NCBI RefSeq assembly: GCF_006517255.1
Contig: NZ_CP041185.1
Span: forward strand, 3,224,001 to 3,288,000
Length of the DNA stretch: 64,000 nucleotides
Direction: 5' to 3'
From: Janthinobacterium tructae
Lineage (GTDB): Bacteria > Pseudomonadota > Gammaproteobacteria > Burkholderiales > Burkholderiaceae_D
Shown here: positions 62,704 through 64,000 of the stretch, piece after piece
Position numbering within the stretch: position 1 is the first letter of the stretch
How the letters are laid out: every line of letters starts with the position of its first letter
The notes under the pieces: generated by a model
The model's database searches: none
Told to the model about the DNA's origin: nothing
What the model saw: the letters and a program-made list of their open reading frames with translations, nothing else
Position numbers and translations under genes: made by a program

Positions 62704-63402
62704 TCAGGCAGCTTTAAAGCCGGCGGGGCCGGTGGCCGTGCGCGGCACTTGCACGATGCGCTGCACGAACAGGCCCGGCGTGATGACGTGTTCGGGGTCG
62801 ATGCTGCCCAAGTCAAGCACCTCGTGCACGGAAGCAATGCTGACCTTCGCGGCCATGGCCATGATGGGGCCGAAGTTGCGCGCCGTCTTGCGGTAAGTCA
62901 GGTTGCCCCAGCGGTCGCCCTGCTCCGCCTTGATCAGGGCGAAATCGGCGTGGATGGGCGACTCGAACACATACATGCGGCCATCGATCTCGCGCGTTTC
63001 CTTGCCCTTGGCCAGGTCCGTGCCATAGCCGGTGGGCGTGAAAAAGCCGCCGATGCCGGCGCCGGCGGCGCGGATGCGCTCGGCCAGGTTGCCCTGCGGC
63101 ACCAATTCGAGCTCCAGCTTGCCGGCGCGGTACAGCGCGTCGAAGACGTGGGAATCGGCCTGGCGCGGAAACGAGCAGATGATCTTGCGCACTTGCCCAT
63201 TTTTCAGCAGGGCGGCCAGGCCCGTATCGCCATTACCCGCATTGTTGTTGACGATGACGAGGTCGCGCGCGCCCTGGGCGATCAAGCCGTCGATCAGCTC
63301 GGCCGGCTGGCCCGCGCCGCCGAAGCCGCCAATCATGACGGTGGCGCCATCGTGGATATCGGCCAGCGCATCAAGCACGCTGGAACGCAGTTTGTCGATC
63401 AT
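62704..63402 (-). CDS. pcaI: 3-oxoadipate CoA-transferase subunit A (PcaI)
   Basis: A 232-residue subunit starting MIDKLRSSVLDALADIHDGATVMIGGFGGAGQPAELIDGL, with the conserved GGFGxxGxP motif and NNNAGNGDTGLAALL. The segment GGFFTPTGYGTDLAKGKETREIDGRMYVFE is typical. I chose the start at 63402 rather than 63429. It is the first gene of the pcaIJF operon, divergent from an IclR regulator across 166 bp that contain an inverted-repeat operator. Confidence 0.93.
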   Translation of the reverse strand: MIDKLRSSVLDALADIHDGATVMIGGFGGAGQPAELIDGLIAQGARDLVIVNNNAGNGDTGLAALLKNGQVRKIICSFPRQADSHVFDALYRAGKLELELVPQGNLAERIRAAGAGIGGFFTPTGYGTDLAKGKETREIDGRMYVFESPIHADFALIKAEQGDRWGNLTYRKTARNFGPIMAMAAKVSIASVHEVLDLGSIDPEHVITPGLFVQRIVQVPRTATGPAGFKAA

Positions 63403-63438
63403 TGCCTGTCTCCTCCAAATCAAACCCACAGTTCATTT

Positions 63439-63453
63439 GTTCGTATTGCGAAC
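63439..63453. promoter_or_regulatory. Candidate PcaR/IclR operator
   Basis: GTTCG-TATTG-CGAAC is a perfect inverted repeat with a 5-bp spacer, midway between pcaI and the regulator. A further ATTCGC-N4-AGAAC-like element follows. The pattern recalls GTTCGATAATCGCAC-type sites of PcaR/PcaU regulators. Confidence 0.65.
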
Positions 63454-63568
63454 ATATATTCGCATTTAGAACTTATTCATGAGAATATGCCTGTTCGGCG
63501 CGCTTGTCAATTTGCCGTTTTCGCCAGTGCCATGGCTATAATTGCCACCTTGACCCATTGGAATTGCC

Positions 63569-64000
63569 ATGACCGCACCCCGCAGCACGCCCCTTTCAGC
63601 CGAAGACACCCTTGACGCCGACGGCGCGCCGCGTCCTGGCGACAGCTATGTGCAATCGTTCGCGCGCGGCCTGGCCGTGCTGCGCAGCTTTGGCGCAGAG
63701 GCGCCGCAACAGACCCTGAGCGAAGTGGCGGAACGCGCGCAGCTGACGCGCGCAGGCGCGCGGCGCATCCTGCTCACCTTGCTGCATCTCGGTTATGTGG
63801 AAGCGGACGGGCGGCTGTTCCGTTTGACGCCCAAGGTGCTCGACCTCGGTTATGCCTATCTGTCGTCCTTGCCCGTGTGGACGCAGGCGCAGCCGCTGCT
63901 GGAAGAATTGATGCAGACCTTGCGCCAGTCATGCTCGGCCACCGTGCTCGACGGCGACGACATCGTCTACGTCGTGCGCCTGTCCGCGCACCGCACCATG
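63569..64000 (+). CDS. IclR-family transcriptional regulator, probable PcaR (partial)
   Basis: The first 144 residues of an IclR-type protein, cut by the window end. The winged-helix domain reads SYVQSFARGLAVLRSFGAEAPQQTLSEVAERAQLTRAGARRILLTLLHLGYVEADGRLFRLTPKVLDLGYAYLS, and the effector domain begins with SSLPVWTQAQPLLEELMQTLRQSCSATVLDGDDIVYVVR. The aromatic-catabolism group (PcaR, PcaU, PobR) has the same RxLxVLRSF opening. It is divergent from pcaIJF, which it probably controls with beta-ketoadipate as inducer. Confidence 0.85.
   Translation, partial: MTAPRSTPLSAEDTLDADGAPRPGDSYVQSFARGLAVLRSFGAEAPQQTLSEVAERAQLTRAGARRILLTLLHLGYVEADGRLFRLTPKVLDLGYAYLSSLPVWTQAQPLLEELMQTLRQSCSATVLDGDDIVYVVRLSAHRTM

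Overview
The window is high-GC chromosomal DNA from a betaproteobacterium, most likely an Oxalobacteraceae member close to Janthinobacterium, Duganella or Massilia. I infer this from the protein families, the xerD-ogt, tsaE-amiC and mutL-miaA neighbourhoods, short GTAGGTCGG-type intergenic repeats and a GGGGTCAGACCC hairpin. No database search was possible. Gene density is high and I see no phage, CRISPR array or rRNA. The only mobile-element trace is a truncated IS1595-type transposase.

Layout. 1-4456 (minus): a tightly overlapping five-gene operon (KASIII-type ketosynthase, NAD-dependent reductase, metallo-beta-lactamase-fold hydrolase, CapK/F390-synthetase-like adenylating enzyme, PAP2-like membrane protein cut by the window edge). 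It has the logic of a small uncharacterised acyl-condensation pathway and is the best candidate for a new system. 4507-14668: a voltage-gated K+ channel, a Kef-type antiporter, several membrane proteins of unknown function, a FrnE-like DsbA protein, plsY, ybaK and a nuclease/phosphatase. 14677-25428: a PAS-GGDEF-EAL protein, an RND pump pair, mgtC with a long leader and a small partner gene, and a two-component system. 25674-31159: a CzcBAC-type heavy-metal efflux operon, divergent from that two-component system.

31229-39093: xerD, ogt, a candidate structured small RNA with its own terminator, and a TRAP transporter (dctPQM) divergent from a sensor kinase plus FixJ-type regulator. A perfect 26-bp palindrome lies between them. 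39190-46917: a siderophore-interacting protein with a His-rich PadR repressor (YqjH/YqjI type), queG, tsaE, amiC, a mutarotase, an alpha-carbonic anhydrase and a DedA protein. 47166-51486: a cyclophilin, mutL, miaA and two identical tRNA-Met genes.

51579-56380: an iron-uptake module with a Fur box, a FecI-type sigma factor, a FecR anti-sigma protein and a TonB-dependent receptor with an STN signalling domain, interrupted by the transposase remnant. 56410-64000: two MHS-type MFS transporters, a thioredoxin, a fumarylacetoacetate-hydrolase-family enzyme, and the lower beta-ketoadipate genes pcaI-pcaJ-pcaF divergent from a partial IclR regulator with a GTTCG-N5-CGAAC operator between them.

Some genes probably work together. 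The five-gene operon would condense, reduce and activate or release an acyl product. The metal RND operon is probably controlled by the adjacent kinase and regulator. TRAP uptake of a carboxylate is probably sensed by the divergent kinase. FecI-FecR-receptor signalling reports siderophore binding, and pcaIJF convert beta-ketoadipate to succinyl-CoA and acetyl-CoA.
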